Notes under the pieces: generated by a model
What the model was told of the DNA's origin: nothing
What the model saw: the letters and a program-made list of their open reading frames with translations, nothing else
The model's database searches: none
Translations under genes and position numbers: made by a program
Shown: in pieces, positions 1 through 12,181 of the stretch
Numbering within the stretch: position 1 is the first letter of the stretch
Layout of the letters: each line of letters opens with the position of its first letter
NCBI GenBank assembly: GCA_037349315.1
Contig: JBAIAC010000059.1
Location: 23,034,501-23,098,500, forward strand
Origin: Chelydra serpentina
Lineage: Eukaryota > Chordata > Testudines > Chelydridae
DNA: 64,000 nt
Reading direction: 5' to 3'

Positions 1-2330
1 GTGCTCAGTTTTGTGTGATTAGAAAGTTAGCAACCCTACAAAAGAGAAAGCTTGAGACGGCAGAGGATCCATTTCTCTCACATAATTATAGTTTTCCATG
101 TCCTCAGCATTTCTGACAGCTGTGTACAGTAATACATGTGGGATAAAGCAATTCAGCGGGCGGGGACCAGATGTGCACTCCCGACAGTAGGGTTGTTTTC
201 AACTTAAATAAAGCTGTCCTGGGGTGGGTGGAAATGTGTAAGGATGGGTTAGAAGGAGATGAGGAATTGTTCTCAGATGACTAAAAATTTCTCCCTCAGC
301 TTTTACAGCAGATGAGTCACTGTGTAGTACATACAAGGCACAGACATAAAGACAGGCACTTGGTAAGTAAAATGACAAAGATAGGCACACTGAGTGACAC
401 TTCATCTACGGCTAGAGATCTATATATATCCTGAAGATTAATCTTCTGTTCCTTTAGCCCAACATAAACAGAGTCCAACAAACTCTTCTCCTGCTTGACT
501 AATGGAACACTGCTTGTAAAAGTAAGTGGCAGTGTTTTACATGCACCACTCTCTCCGACACGGAAAAGCGAGTTAGTACAGGTATCAACTATGCTGTCTA
601 AAGCTGAAGAGGGCGACTGAGGTGCTCTAGATTACATGCAGGGCTCAGATACAGGATAAGCTCAACTAAAATATATTGATGGTTTATCCCGAAAGCTGCC
701 CATTTACCTACTGAAACAGAAATCCGGTTTGGAAGAGGTCAAGTTTTGTCTAAGGAGATATTTCTGGGGCCGATAATCTTGTTTGTTTACGGGCCTTATT
801 TGATAGTTCTGAGTTGCCATGCAAATGCACACACTATTGCCTCCAATTGCTCCCAGCTTCCATGCATTCCAAATTCTAAAATCAGAGGCCAATCCTGAAA
901 GATGCTGAGTCCTGTAATATGTTGATCTCCTTCAACTGCCATGGACTCAGCTCTTTGCAGAAGGAGCTCAGTACTTTGCTGGACTGTGTCCTAAATGATC
1001 AATAGTAAATGAGCAAGAAAGTGATTGACAACAGTGGGTGGAATTTTGGTTGGAAATGTGCACCGAACAGGGTTTGATTTTGTTTTTTTAAAGAAAGCAA
1101 AAGCTAACAGATGGGGGATAAGCTCCACAGTCTTCTGTTGGAATTAAAACTGCAGGCTTTGAACTGACACTTTTAAATGTTTAAAAAAGAAAGGGAAGCA
1201 TTTTAAAGAGTTGGTTTGTTCTTAATAATCAGATTGCAGAATCACTATGAGGAGTCTTTCTAAATGGAATTACGTAAGCAAGTCCCATAGTTAAGGTTCC
1301 CTTCTATTAAAAAAAACACTATTTCTTAGCAGTGAATTTTTTAGGCCTTGGTCTGATTGTTTACAACACACAACAGGAGTCAGATTTTGAATCCATAATA
1401 TGCCGCCTAACAATGCAGATAAATCAAGGGGCAGAGCGAGCTCAGACAAAGGTTCCATTCGGAGAGCTGCTGTTTGGTCACAGATCAACCTTTTTTTTCT
1501 CCAAACCTAATGCTGGTTTGCTCATATCTCCTGAGACACCTGTGAAGTTCCCAATGAGATTTAATAGAAGAATACGCTGCAATATTGCTAAGAATCATGT
1601 ACCATCCTTCCCTTAATTTAACCTTGGAAGATCACCTCATGGGCACCAACTCCACTAGTGGAGTAGGTGACTGTAAACTGGCTACCAGATTGTTTTACAA
1701 TGGTACATTTTTGTAATATAAAACATTTTGGTTTTATATTACAAAATATATTGTATATTATTTTGTAAAACATTATTGTTTTTATATAATGGGTTATTTG
1801 TTCGCACCCACATCTGTTGTGTTGGCCCAAAGTAAGCAGGAACCCTAGCATTGTTACCATCCCATAGCTCATTTTACTCAGGCCCTCAAACCACTCAGTC
1901 TCATGAACTGGGGAACCTTAGTCTCATGGTCTAGGAGGATCTCAGACCCATTGCCACCATGTTGGCAGTCTGAGAACTGAGAGAACTGGGTAAGAATGGT
2001 GACACCTTCCTAGAAGCAATTCAGTCATAGTGGGAGGGCAACATCTTATGTACAGGTGTATGAATGTATGGCTTAACAATGCTATTTGGTTCTCCAACAC
2101 ATGAAAGGCAATATGCTTATATAGCCTACTGGGCTGCTACCATCACACTGGTCAGCAGTAACATTAAGATCTACAAAGATGTCAGTCTATTTCAAGTAAA
2201 TACACCAAAAAGTTGTGGTTTCGGTTCAGATTATTTATTTCTCCTTCCCACTTTCTAAGCACCACAGGACCACAAGCATCACACTGTGGACTCTTACCCA
2301 AGAACAGTGCTCCCTTTCCCAAGGCAGGTT
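1..2330. other. Non-coding, no gene recognised
   Basis: AT-rich sequence with only short, unconvincing open frames on both strands. The one structure I can see is a perfect 14-bp inverted repeat with a 6-base loop at 1711-1744, reported separately. Nothing else could be assigned. Confidence 0.6.
1711..1744. repeat. Perfect 14-bp inverted repeat (hairpin)
   Basis: TTGTAATATAAAAC at 1711-1724 is followed by a 6-base loop and its exact reverse complement at 1731-1744. A second, looser AT-rich inverted pair follows directly. It may be the core of a degraded foldback element or simply AT-rich cruciform-prone DNA; I see no terminal repeats or TSD. Confidence 0.7.
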
Positions 2331-2470
2331 TCAGAGGGGTAGCCGTGTTAGTCTGTATCAGCAAAAACAACGACGTGTCCTTGTGGCACCTTAGAGACTA
2401 ACAAATTTAATACATTTATTATGAAACTATTATTAATTTAATATTTATTGAAATTTTAATAATTTTTCCC
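2331..2470. mobile_element. Short retroelement fragment, possibly Penelope-like
   Basis: The stretch contains 'agccgtgttagtctgt' followed by 'ccttgtggcaccttagagac' and then an AT-rich tail. This block is a very common dispersed repeat in turtle and other sauropsid genomes. From memory I associate it with Penelope-type (Neptune-like) retroelements, but that link is not visible in this short piece. A shorter copy of the same block lies near 34655. Confidence 0.45.
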
Positions 2471-3779
2471 CCAAGGCAGAAATATCAGGATCATGGCTGG
2501 TTGAAGCAGGAATTGTGGAAATTGACTCTCTGCCTTTGCATTTTAGGGTATTTTCCCCCCCCCTCCCTTAAATTCTCCTTTAGACTTCCACTGCACATGT
2601 CATAACGGGTACTGGTCTCCTGATTTGCACAATTACTAATCCGGCAGGTGGGCTGAAGGATGAACCATGGAGCATTCTACAGAGGCTAAGAGTGATGTGT
2701 CCAGTGAGGATAGTAATCAGTCTCCTCTGCAGCACCACAGCATATAATAATAAATCACTGAGGTCATTCCCACTTCTTTCCATTAAAAATCAAAGGCGTG
2801 TGCTGCTGCTCACCGTTATCACAAAACACTTGCCTTTCCGGGTATTTCTCTCGCTTCCCTCCTTATAAAGTGTTTTGGGGACATACCAATTGCAGTAAAA
2901 TCATGTACACCACCTTCAAACCAGCAGCATAACAACTCAGTTCAAGCATTTTACCATTACAGTAACTGACAAAATAATATCCCTTGGCAAGAAGCAATCC
3001 ATCCATGGCAGAACAGTGCACCAGATTCAAATGTCTCTTCCTGCCTACTTTCCAGGAAAGGAATTTGACAGCCATCTTCCATGTACTGCAGAGGAAGAGT
3101 TCTTTTCAGAACCCACACTGTCGTATGAGCAACTCTACACTGAACAATGCCACAGATGTGCCTGGGGTCCTTGTTTTGTAGAGCGCACAGTCTCGGGTCT
3201 GATAATCCCCCTAACCTTGCACACCCACGCTTTTTTCTGTAGCTCTCAACATAATACTTACCCTGAGCACATCTCCTTTCTTCCTCCCAGCCCCACACCA
3301 CCACTTTTCTTAAGTCACCTGAAACCCATCAGCCTTGCTTCTCTCAGTATAGGGGCATGTGCTCTCAGACCAAGGGGGCTGAGTACACTAGACCTGCAGC
3401 CTGAGCAGCCATACAAAGGTCAGGCCCTAGAAATTAAACCAAAGTCTCAAGTCGATAAAGTCACTACAGGCCGATGGAAAGTTGCAGCAGGTGCATTTTC
3501 ACCTGAGCCAGAGATTTTGCTTGGGCTCAGACTACTGGAAAACTTGTCATTTTTCTTTACTTAAGAAGAAAAACACTCCACAAGATGACATGCCAAAATA
3601 CACAGCTAAGCTAAGTCTAGGAAGTATTTCATATGATGATTAAAATAGAATGGGCAGCATGCATAAGTGACAGCTTGCTAACAGTGTCAGGAATGGGAAC
3701 AGTGTTCTCTATTAACCCACACTCCCTAACATACAAACACTTGGATTTTTTTGCTCTGCACTAGGTTAAATGCTCACCA
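2471..3779. other. Non-coding, no gene recognised
   Basis: A 182-codon open frame occurs on the plus strand (3016-3564), but its composition is unremarkable, it matches no family I know, and other frames overlap it. I treat it as chance. Nothing else is recognisable. Confidence 0.55.
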
Positions 3780-4758
3780 CCACACGGCAATCAGTTCTGC
3801 GTCCGGTTCTGTTCAATATCTTCTCTATGCCATTAGCTAAATCATTGATGAGAACACTTATAAAGTCTGCGGAACATACCAAGCTGGGAGAGGTTGCAAG
3901 TGCTTTGGAGGATAGGATTAAAATTCAAAATGATCTGGACAAAGTGGGAAAATGGTCTGAAGTAAATAGGATGAAATTCAATAAGGACAAATGCGAAGTA
4001 CTCCATTTAGGAAGGAACACTCAGTTGCACACATACAAGATGGGAAATGACCGCCTAGGAAGGAGTACTGCGGAAAGGGGTCTGAGGGTCACAGTGGATC
4101 ACAAGCTAAATATGAGTCATCAGTGTAATACTGTTGCAAAAAAAGGCAAACATTATTCAGGGACGTATTAGCAGGAGTGTTGTAAGCAAGGCACAAGAAG
4201 TAATTCTTCCTCTCTACTCTGTGCTGATTAGGCCTCAACTGGAATATTGTGTCCAGGTCTAAGCGCAACATTTCAGGAAAGATGTGGACAAATTGGAGAA
4301 AGTCCAGAGAAGAGCAACAAAAATGATTAAGGGTCTAGAAAACATGACCTATGAGGGAAGATTGAAAAAATTGGATTTGTTTAGTCTGGAGAAGAGAAGA
4401 TTGAGAGGGGACATAAGTGTTCACGTACATAAATGGTTGTTATAAGGAGCGGGGCAAAAAATTGTTCTTGTTAATCTCTGAGGTAGGATAAGAAGCAATA
4501 GGCTTAAATTGCAGCAAAGGGCGGTTTAGGTCGGACATTAGGAAAAACTTCCTAACTGTCAGGGTGGTTAAGCACTGGAATAAATTGCTTAGGGAGGTTG
4601 CGGAATCTCCATCGTTGTCTAACCTGCTCTTAAAAATCCCCAAACACCTGTCAGGGACGGTCTAGATAATACTTAGTCCTCCCTTAAGTGCAGGGGACTG
4701 GACTAGAAGACCTCTCGAGGTCCCTTCCAGGTTCCTACAAATCTATGACACTATGATT
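3780..4758 (+). mobile_element. CR1 LINE, 5'-truncated 3' end
   Basis: The left part encodes the tail of a CR1 reverse transcriptase: 'SVLRPVLFNIF' followed by 'MKFNKDKCEVLHLGRN', both typical of CR1. The following non-coding part carries the usual CR1 3' region, with 'gaggtcccttccaggttcctac' wording and a closing 'ctatgacactatgatt', the 8-bp-type repeat end of CR1. The segment corresponding to the catalytic FADD box reads SAEH, so the catalytic aspartates are lost and several stops follow. It is a dead, 5'-truncated copy on the plus strand. Confidence in the family is high; the left boundary is approximate. Confidence 0.88.
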
Positions 4759-7700
4759 ATTGTACGGCTTCTTTAGGTTTCCTGCAAGCATAACACCTCG
4801 TGCTGCAATTATGCTAAATCTCAAACTGTGACAGGACAGCAGTTATATACAAAACATCTAAAACGTTGCAGGAAGTGGTACTGATGATTCAGTAGGTGAT
4901 ATTCTTCTGGTTGACTCAGAACTGGACCTGTGATCAAGTGTGAAGGGTGTACTGCTGACGATGTCCTCTTTTTAAATAGAAGCAAAATCAAGAACCTGAG
5001 CACTTGTGGTCACTAAAGATACCATGACACCTTTTTAAGTGTTGGGATGTAACCCTCAGCCTCCTTGTCAAATTTTAACTGCAATAAGTACATTCTACCT
5101 CCCTGAATTCTTCTTATTTCAGCTGGTTTTCATATTCTGCCTTAAGCAGTCATAATACATTTTGCTAAATATCTGACACTTTCATCTGAGTGCAGTAGTG
5201 GACAAAAGCGATCTGATTGGAATGTGTATGAGTGTTTGCTCAGATTCTTCAAGATGAAAGGCACAATTATAAACTTACGTTCACCATCAACAGACCTGAA
5301 GTAGCCCGTGGGTAGTAGCCTAATAGAAGTGGCAAGAGTTCAGGATACGGTTATGCTAAAAGAACCCTAAATGTCTTTCTTTGATTAAAAAGGGCATGAG
5401 TTTCATATTTGTCTGGAAGACAGTGTCAGACTTTGAATAAAAATACTCCAATTAGGAAAACCACACTTGCAAAGAACTCTTTGCATTCAGTGCACACTCA
5501 AATCACTAAAGAGTTATCCAGAAGGCTGCCCATTTTTACCAAACTTATTTATACTGCACAGTAAATATATGGGGCTCTTCACAGAAGACCTGGGAGGCAA
5601 GGGACCAACTCCTGAACTGAAGCTTTAGGTCACTCTCCTTTTTATTACCTTCTAACCATCCTACACAGGAACTGGATCATGATTTATAAATTCCCCACAC
5701 TCTGATTCCATCAGCCCCAACCTCTTACCCTAAAAGTTAAATTTAAAATGTTTTTAGAGGAAAGGTTTTTTTATTTTATTTTCTACAATTCCAGTAAGCA
5801 GCAGAAGTGACATTAACCCGAGACTTTAAGGTAGATCTAATAAGGAACCTATAGTCATTCTAGACCTACTTTTTATTTTTAAAGGGAACTGAAAACTCTC
5901 TGAAATAATAACTTCTCATAGACAATTACTTTATCCCAGACTGGAGAAAGAATGTTAAGACAATCCGCTAATAGCCAACTAATCCACTTCTATTTTATGC
6001 CATTGTCTGACAGAGATCTCTTAGCTGAACTGTGGTTCTACCTTATTCAGTGAAATGGAAACATGTAATGCCCTTCTATTTTTTACATTCACTTTAATAG
6101 GACTTACCACACAGTACTAATCAAATGCGAGCAAAATGAAACTACTCAACATACTAAATTTGCAGTTTACTTTTTTTAAAAGCCCAACCATTTCCGGTTA
6201 GATAACCACAAAGATAGTAGCAGCAGCCTAAACTCCTAGAGCACTTTTCTCACTCATCAAGTGAAGTCTTTTTAAAAAGCCTTTCTAATGCCACCTCCAT
6301 ATTCACTAAGAAAAGAAATTTTCAGTGCTCTCACCTGCTCCCAATGATCTATGCTTGCAATTCGTGTTGCAGATGTAAGGAGAGAAACATAGCGGCCTTA
6401 GGACTCATGGAGAAGGCCTTGAGGTTTTATACAGGAACTTGACTACTATCTATATCATCTCAGCAAAACATTTGCATGAAAACTCTGCCTCTCTACACAC
6501 AGCTGGTTACAGACAAAGCCACCACACAGAGACTGAAGAAATTTAAATGGGTCTTTTCTCTGTGCTATTTCTAGCTACAGAAGATGCAATTTAAAGAAGC
6601 TAAGCCAAACTATCATTGTTATTATTCAGTATTAGAAATGAGAGGTCACAGCACGGCAAAGACAAGAGGGCAGCAACTGCCTGAAATGTCTGAAACGGAC
6701 ACCCACTCTTCAGGGATGAAGTTAATCAAACGCTCACTTTTCACTATTAATAGAAGCTTTGTTAAAAATGTTATTAGATCATGTTAAGTCATTTTCTTTT
6801 CAGGTTTGCAGGTGCTTGGTTCAGGCTGCTCTTTATTACCAGTGTTTGAAAGGAAGGGCTCAGTTTTCAATCAACAGACACGAAAAGAGGTTTCAGGAAA
6901 CAGCAATAGAAGCAGTTATGAAGAGACCTGTTGGCTGGCTGCTGCCTGGAAGATCCAGTTTTCAAGATTGTCTGAATCGAGCATCTGCAAACCATAAAAG
7001 AAAATTATTTAAATGATCTAAACTTTGCAAGCTACAACTTCTTGGGATACCAGGATATTTTGTCTGCATATGGTACAAACAAGTCACTACTAAGTTGCAG
7101 AGGCAGTCTTTGTAAAGTGGATTTTTCAATGTAGAGCATACCAGAGCAGAGAAAGTAGGGACAATATCAATGACTGGGTTAGTAAGAGTGGAGTAGGCAA
7201 CATGAACAAGTAAACAAATAGCGGCAAAGGAAACTGGTGAATGACTGTGCTGGAAACCTCAACTTGTCTTATTTAAAACCTAGGCTAGACAAAGGACTGG
7301 AAAATATTGTATTGTGGATGGACTAGATAACTCATCAGATCTTTCCCACTTCTAATTTTATAATTCAGACAGTGGTAGAGAGGGCTCCCTACCCTCTTAT
7401 CTAAAGATGATACTTGAGAATAGTACATCCTATGGATTAGAGAACACCATGAGAAAAACAACACTGTACTGTCCCACAGGGACTCCACAGGACACTAGAG
7501 CACATCATAGGGCCAATTACTCAATATTATTTTTTTCAGCTGCATCCTGGAAGGGCATGGGTTATATAAATATCGGCACAGGCACGGAAACATGATGAGC
7601 CGCAGCCTGTCATTAGGTGTGAAATTGCACAGCAAATCTATTCATTTAACATATTTACTCTTTAGCAGGCATTTGTTTTCAAAGGAATGCATATGGCCTA

Positions 7701-7849
7701 ACTTTATAAATTAATACCTAAGGTGCCTTGTTCATTTCCTAGGATTCTCTGCCTTAACATGTCATGCAACAGTTCTGCATGATTAACTAACTTACATTTG
7801 TCTGACAGGTACAGTGTCTGCTTTACCCCCTCCCTCTAGGAACTCAAGT
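4759..7849. other. Non-coding, no gene recognised
   Basis: About 3 kb of AT-rich sequence without recognisable genes or well-preserved repeats. Open frames of 60-85 codons on either strand look like chance. Confidence 0.55.
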
Positions 7850-7957
7850 ATTCAATGTTAATATCTGCACTGCAGTAGCACCTAGAAGCCCCAGCAGGAA
7901 CTCTACCCATTGTGCTAGGCACTGTACACACGCATAATGAAAAGCTAGTCCCTGCCC
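7850..7957 (-). repeat. Old LINE/SINE 3' end (L2/MIR-type), minus strand
   Basis: On the plus strand it reads 'cattgtgctaggcactgtac', the reverse complement of the 'gtacagcgcctagcacaatg' motif that ends an ancient sauropsid LINE. The plus-strand form is also seen at about 10691. The RTE-like fragment begins right at its right edge. Confidence 0.6.
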
Positions 7958-8785
7958 ATGAAGAAGTACAATGTTGGTCATAAGCTTATTCTTACCATTA
8001 AACAACTGTATGCCAAGGCCAGCAGTGCAGTTCTCGTCAATGACACAATAGGAGAATGGTTTCGCACCACTGTTGGAGTGCGGCAATGCTGCCTTCTTTC
8101 GACCACACTATTAAACATCTACTTGGAGCGCATAATGACTCATGCCCTAGATGATCACATATGCACAGTCAGCACTGGCGGGCGAACCATCTCAAATCTT
8201 CGGTTCGCTGATGACATTGATGGCCTGGCAGGCAGCGAAGATGAACTTGCCAACCTTGTGAAACGATTGAATGAAACCGCCGCAAAATATGGCATGGAAA
8301 TCAGTGCAGAGAAAACCAAACTGATGACAAACAAACATGATGGGATCAGCTCACATATCACTGTCAGCAGACAAGAGCTGGAGACAGTGAAACAGTTCAA
8401 GTATTTGGGGGCAATCACCACTGATGAAGGATCCAAAGCAGAAATTCGGGCAAGAACTGCACAAACAGCAGCAGCAGTGGCAAAGCTAAAGCCAATTTGG
8501 AGGAATAAGAACATCTCCCTGGAATCCAAACTGAAACAACTGCTGCACGCATTGGTCATCTCAATTTTTCTGTATGCATGCGAGACGTGGACCCTTACGG
8601 CAGAACTTAAACGGAAAATACAGGTAGTAGAGATGAGATGCTTCCGTAAAATCCTGGGCATCTCCTACTTCGACCACATCACTAACGAAGAGGTCCGCAA
8701 CATAATCACCCAGTGCGCTGGGTCATATGAAGATCTCCTGACGACCGTGAAGAAGCACAAGCTGAAGTGGAACAGCCATGTATGA
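7958..8785 (+). pseudogene. RTE-like reverse transcriptase, C-terminal part
   Basis: This is a 275-codon open frame encoding the palm and thumb half of a non-LTR reverse transcriptase. The catalytic box is seen as FADD at residues 83-86, and the preceding VRQ-C-L-S block at about 41-48 matches the conserved segment that lies before it. The distal part holds 'YLGAI', 'CETWTLTAE' and 'RCFRKILGIS'. The ATG at 7958 is accidental: the element is 5'-truncated and the endonuclease domain and RT fingers are missing. The frame stops at TGA 8783-8785, but the same frame continues with family-like residues to a second TGA at 8885-8887. The first stop fits decay of a CGA codon and the second a change in a TGG codon. 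It is a defunct but comparatively young fragment. Confidence 0.8.
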
Positions 8786-9017
8786 AGATCATCTGGCCTA
8801 TCCAAGATCATCCTCCAATGGACAGTACAGGGGAAGAGAAGAAGAGGTAGAAAGAAGAGGAGATGGATTGACAACATAGAAGAGTGAACAGGAATGGACT
8901 TCACGGAGACTCAAGCACCGACATACAATCGTCAGAAGTGGAGACGGTTGATTGCTCATCAGTGATGGTGCCCCAACGACCAATGTGATTATTGGAATGA
9001 TGATGATGATGATGAAT
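7958..9017 (+). mobile_element. RTE-like non-LTR retrotransposon, 5'-truncated
   Basis: The unit starts inside the reverse transcriptase coding region, runs through a long open frame, then a short 3' region, and ends in a (GAT/ATG)n microsatellite at about 8997-9015. Short tandem-repeat tails instead of poly(A) are typical of RTE-clade elements. The left edge abuts an older repeat, indicating 5' truncation at insertion. The clade is assigned from the FADD-box wording and the 'CETWTLTAE' and 'KILGISYFDH' blocks, which recur in RTE-like elements of many animals; RTE-X or another subclade is possible. Confidence 0.75.
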
Positions 9018-9370
9018 GCTAATGGCAAAACCCCATCCTTAACTTTCCTCAGTTACTCCAAAAAGGCAGCAGTTACAGAAAGCCATCGCCTGTAATAGTA
9101 GAGCACATCAGGGCAACTAAGAATCATGCTACACCTTGAATTCAATTTCTTAATTCTTGTAGTTTTAAATCAGACCTTTAAGAGTTTAAGTTGTGCTGAC
9201 ACAATGGCTAATTATGCACACAGATGCCCAGTTTGCAAATTCAAGTTTTAACAACTATTTAGGCTTACAAAGGTCTGACTTAAAACCACAAAAGTCAAGA
9301 AATTCTAAAGACTCCATCCAAAATCACACCAATGAGTGAACATGCCAGATAACACATTATCTAATTATCT
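9018..9370. other. Non-coding, no gene recognised
   Basis: Short AT-rich spacer between the RTE-like fragment and a degraded CR1. No structure seen. Confidence 0.5.
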
Positions 9371-9950
9371 GGAAAAAGGGGTGGACGTTGAGGTGGTAAA
9401 ACTTGCAGCTAATACAAAATATAGGCTAGTCAAAACTAGAGAAGATGGAGGAACTTCACAGTGACCTATCAAACGTAGGTGAATGGACAGCATAATGGCA
9501 AATTAAATTCAATGCTCCCAAATGCAAGGCATATTTTGAATCACTCCGATACATAGCTAGGTTCTAAGTTCACTAACTACTCAGCTAGTGAACTTATTAT
9601 AGACAGCTCAATCAAACCTCTGTTCAACTCATAGCAGCAGTCAAACAGACAAACAAAAGCATTTTTATATATAAAGAGTAAGTCAGAAAACGTACTACAA
9701 ATATCAAATGTGACATTATACACATTAATGGTATTTAATCAGCTGAAATACTGTGTTCAGTTCTGAGCATACTGCTGAGTCAAATAAAAGGCGTGAAAAG
9801 AAGGGTGATGAAAATGATTAGAGAGTCACAGAAAGACTTCCTTATGGGGAAGAGATTAAGAAGGTTAGGACTGTCTACTTTACAAAAAAGATAAATAAGG
9901 GGGGGACATAATAGAGGATATAAAGAAAAGAATGGAAAAGACACGCTGTC
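9371..9950 (+). mobile_element. Degraded CR1 LINE, left portion
   Basis: Decayed CR1 reverse-transcriptase 3' region in the plus orientation. Recognisable pieces are 'gaggtggtaaaacttgcag' (the FADD-box region, now mutated), 'aaattcaatgctcccaaatg', 'tgaaatactgtgttcagttc' and 'gggggacataatagaggat'. The element resumes at about 10774, so the intervening SINE and L2-like sequence appear to be insertions into it. Confidence 0.65.
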
Positions 9951-10122
9951 TTAGAATATCAAGGTTGGAAGGGACCTTATCAGGTTATCTAGTCCAACCC
10001 CCTGCTCAAAGCAGGACCAATCCCCAATTTTTGCCCCAGATCCCTAAATGGCCCCCTCAAGGATTGAACACTCAACCCTGGGTTTAGCAGGCCAATGCTC
10101 AAACCACTGAGCTATCCCTTCA
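9951..10122 (-). mobile_element. tRNA-derived turtle SINE with CR1-like tail
   Basis: Read on the minus strand, a tRNA-like head begins near 10122. An A-box TAGCTCAGTGG is at 10114-10104 and a B-box-like GTGTTCAATCC is at 10071-10061. A spacer follows, then a CR1-like 3' tail containing 'aaggtcccttccaacc' and ending around 9951 in 'atattctaag'. This head-plus-CR1-tail design is that of the turtle Pol III SINE family, which borrows CR1 machinery for retrotransposition. It is full length or nearly so. It is a SINE, not a functional tRNA gene. Confidence 0.82.
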
Positions 10123-10129
10123 ACTTCTT

Positions 10130-10770
10130 TGACCTTAACAAATGCAATCTTGTCCCACTAATATCCATTCAAAATAATGCTGGAAAGGTCATTTTCTTGT
10201 TCATCACTTTGACCTTATCAGCCCTCTCTGAATCCCTCCAACTGGCTTCTCCTTCTCCATTGCAGCAAACACAAAAGGCTGTCTTCACTTTCAGGGTTTT
10301 TCATGGCTCATCACCACACTACCTACCAGTTCATACTATCAAGATTCAACTCCTGCCTCTGCTCCACCAAACAATACCAGTCTTCATTGCCTATTTGTTA
10401 AATTTTCAAACAAACACCTTTGTGTTTTCCCCCTCAAGCGCAGGAAAAGCTCCCATAAACATCCATCAAGTCACCTTATTTTCCTGTCAAATCTCTCCCT
10501 AAAACTCTCCTTTGCCATGATCCTTGCACAAAAAAAACAAACTTTAAAATGGTTAGGTCACCAATGTCCCAAGACCACTATCCAACCAGTAATGTTGTTT
10601 CATTGTGATCTTTGTGTCCATATTCACCTACTGTCGCTTGTCTTAGACTGTAAGCTCTTTTGGCTTACATCATCTTGTTTTATGTTTGTACAGCACCTAG
10701 CACAATGGGGTCCTGGTCCATGACCAGGGCTCCTACGTCCTATTAGTACTACCACAATCATAAATAATGA
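10130..10770 (+). mobile_element. Old L2-like LINE 3' end
   Basis: The left part looks like decayed reverse-transcriptase C-terminal coding sequence of an L2-type LINE (a 135-codon frame is open by chance). The right part carries 'ttagactgtaagctctttt' and 'gtacagcacctagcacaatg' and ends in an 'ataatgatgaa' tail. These words define a 3' end widespread in sauropsid genomes. The exact clade (L2, L3 or CR1-like) is uncertain. Confidence 0.6.
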
Positions 10771-10773
10771 TGA

Positions 10774-11175
10774 ATAGGTTGTCACAAAATACAGGAACAA
10801 ATGGACAATTAAACTGGGAGGGCAATGAATTTAGAACTGATAAAAGGAAATTGGGCTTCATTTAAAAAAAAATGTAACCCATGGAAGTAACTGGAGCTCA
10901 GAGCAAGGTAGGATGAAGAAAAGGATTAGACATTTATGTGGATAAGAACATCCAGTTACCTAGGATAGGATTTAGAAATGTAAGAAAGGTTTATGCACCC
11001 TCAGGTTCCTTGGCATGCAACCCCCACTAACTGATAGCATAAGGAAGGTTGCTCAATAGGCACAGTATTCCACACTTGTCCACTACGAGGTTTCTTGCAC
11101 CTCTGTTTGACGCATCTGGTACTGGTTACACTTAAAGATCCGATACTGAACTGGGCCGCTGATGCGATCTGGAAT
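10774..11175 (+). mobile_element. Degraded CR1 LINE, right portion
   Basis: The sequence resumes CR1 3' wording: 'aactgataaaaggaaatt', 'aggattagacatttatgtgg', 'aactgatagcataagg' and 'gcatctggtactgg'. It is in the same orientation as 9371-9950 and continues where that copy was broken. Confidence 0.62.
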
Positions 11176-11901
11176 GGACATTCCTATTTTCCTGTATACA
11201 TGCATACAAGACTACCAACTTTAAGTGCACTAATTCCTCTTTGTGGGATCAGTTTAGATGATAACCTTTGAAATTTGGCCCACATCAACCCATTTCACGA
11301 TTAGTTGGCTTTTTAAATAAAGGAAGTTTCCCAGAGAAATTCCGTTTAACCAGTTTAAACACTCAACTCATGATGACCAGGAATTTGTTGAGGGGAAAGG
11401 AAAAAAAATAAGCACATCATTGTTGAGGGTGGAGAAATAACTCTAAAAAAAGAAATCTGAGTTCTTTTTTTAAAAACCCTGAGTTCAGAGTGTACCTTTC
11501 AGTGCATTTTGGATGCAAGATTAAGTTAAGGGCAACCCTACCCAGAAGAGGTTTCTATTTTTAACTGCCCTGTCAAAAGAGGCCCTGTCTAGTTCTACAC
11601 TATGGAAAAACTTGGGTCTGGGAGGTATTTGAATTACTCCTGAAAGCAACAGGCACACAGTAGTTTCGCCTCAGAGGGGATTTCATAGTCAAGAGGCAAC
11701 TACTGTGTTTTCTAAAACAAACAGGGATATGTTTTATATTCCGAGAGCAAAGAAGAAGATACAATGTAAATGTTTGCGTTGTGATGATTAGTGCATATTG
11801 TCGCTGGGGCCTTTTAGGAAATGTAGAGTAAGAGTTCTGCAAAGAGAACAAAACCCTTCAGCAGTTTAGTCAGGTTTCGCGGGTTTCATCTGCTACGTTA
11901 T
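11176..11901. other. Non-coding, no gene recognised
   Basis: Unique-looking sequence with no recognisable gene or repeat, up to the miniature transposon at 11902. Confidence 0.5.
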
Positions 11902-12181
11902 GGGCAGGTCTACACTTAAAACGCTGCAGCAGTGCAGCTGCGGCGCTGTGGCACTTAACTGAACACGCTCCTACGCTGACGGGAGACCTTCTCCAATCGC
12001 CATAGTTAATCCGCCTCCCCGAGAGGCAGGAGTTATGTAGGTGGGAGGAGCTCTCCCGCCAACGTAGCGCTGTGTACACCAGGGGTTAGGTCGGTATAAC
12101 TACATCGCTCAGGGGTAAGGATTTTTCACACCCCTGACTGATGCAGTTATACCAATATAAATCTGAAGTGTAGATCTGGCC
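11902..12181. mobile_element. Non-autonomous DNA transposon (GGTCTACAC ends)
   Basis: The left end is GGGCAGGTCTACACTT and the right end is its inverted counterpart, AAGTGTAGATCTGGCC. The 280-bp interior contains opposing palindromic blocks such as 'gggagaccttctcc' and 'ggagctctcccgcc'. The flanks are TACGTTAT (11894-11901) and TATGTCAT (12182-12189): 6/8 identical with two transitions, so an 8-bp hAT TSD is possible, but the innermost 3 bp (TAT/TAT) would also suit a PIF/Harbinger-like insertion. No coding capacity. Confidence 0.75.

Noticed and set aside
3016..3564. A 182-codon plus-strand frame.
   Set aside because: Composition and repeats of short hydrophobic and proline runs look random, overlapping minus-strand frames are similarly long, and no family is recognisable.
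10061..10122. A possible functional tRNA gene, minus strand.
   Set aside because: A and B boxes are present, but the sequence continues into a SINE body with a CR1-like tail and no intact cloverleaf could be drawn.
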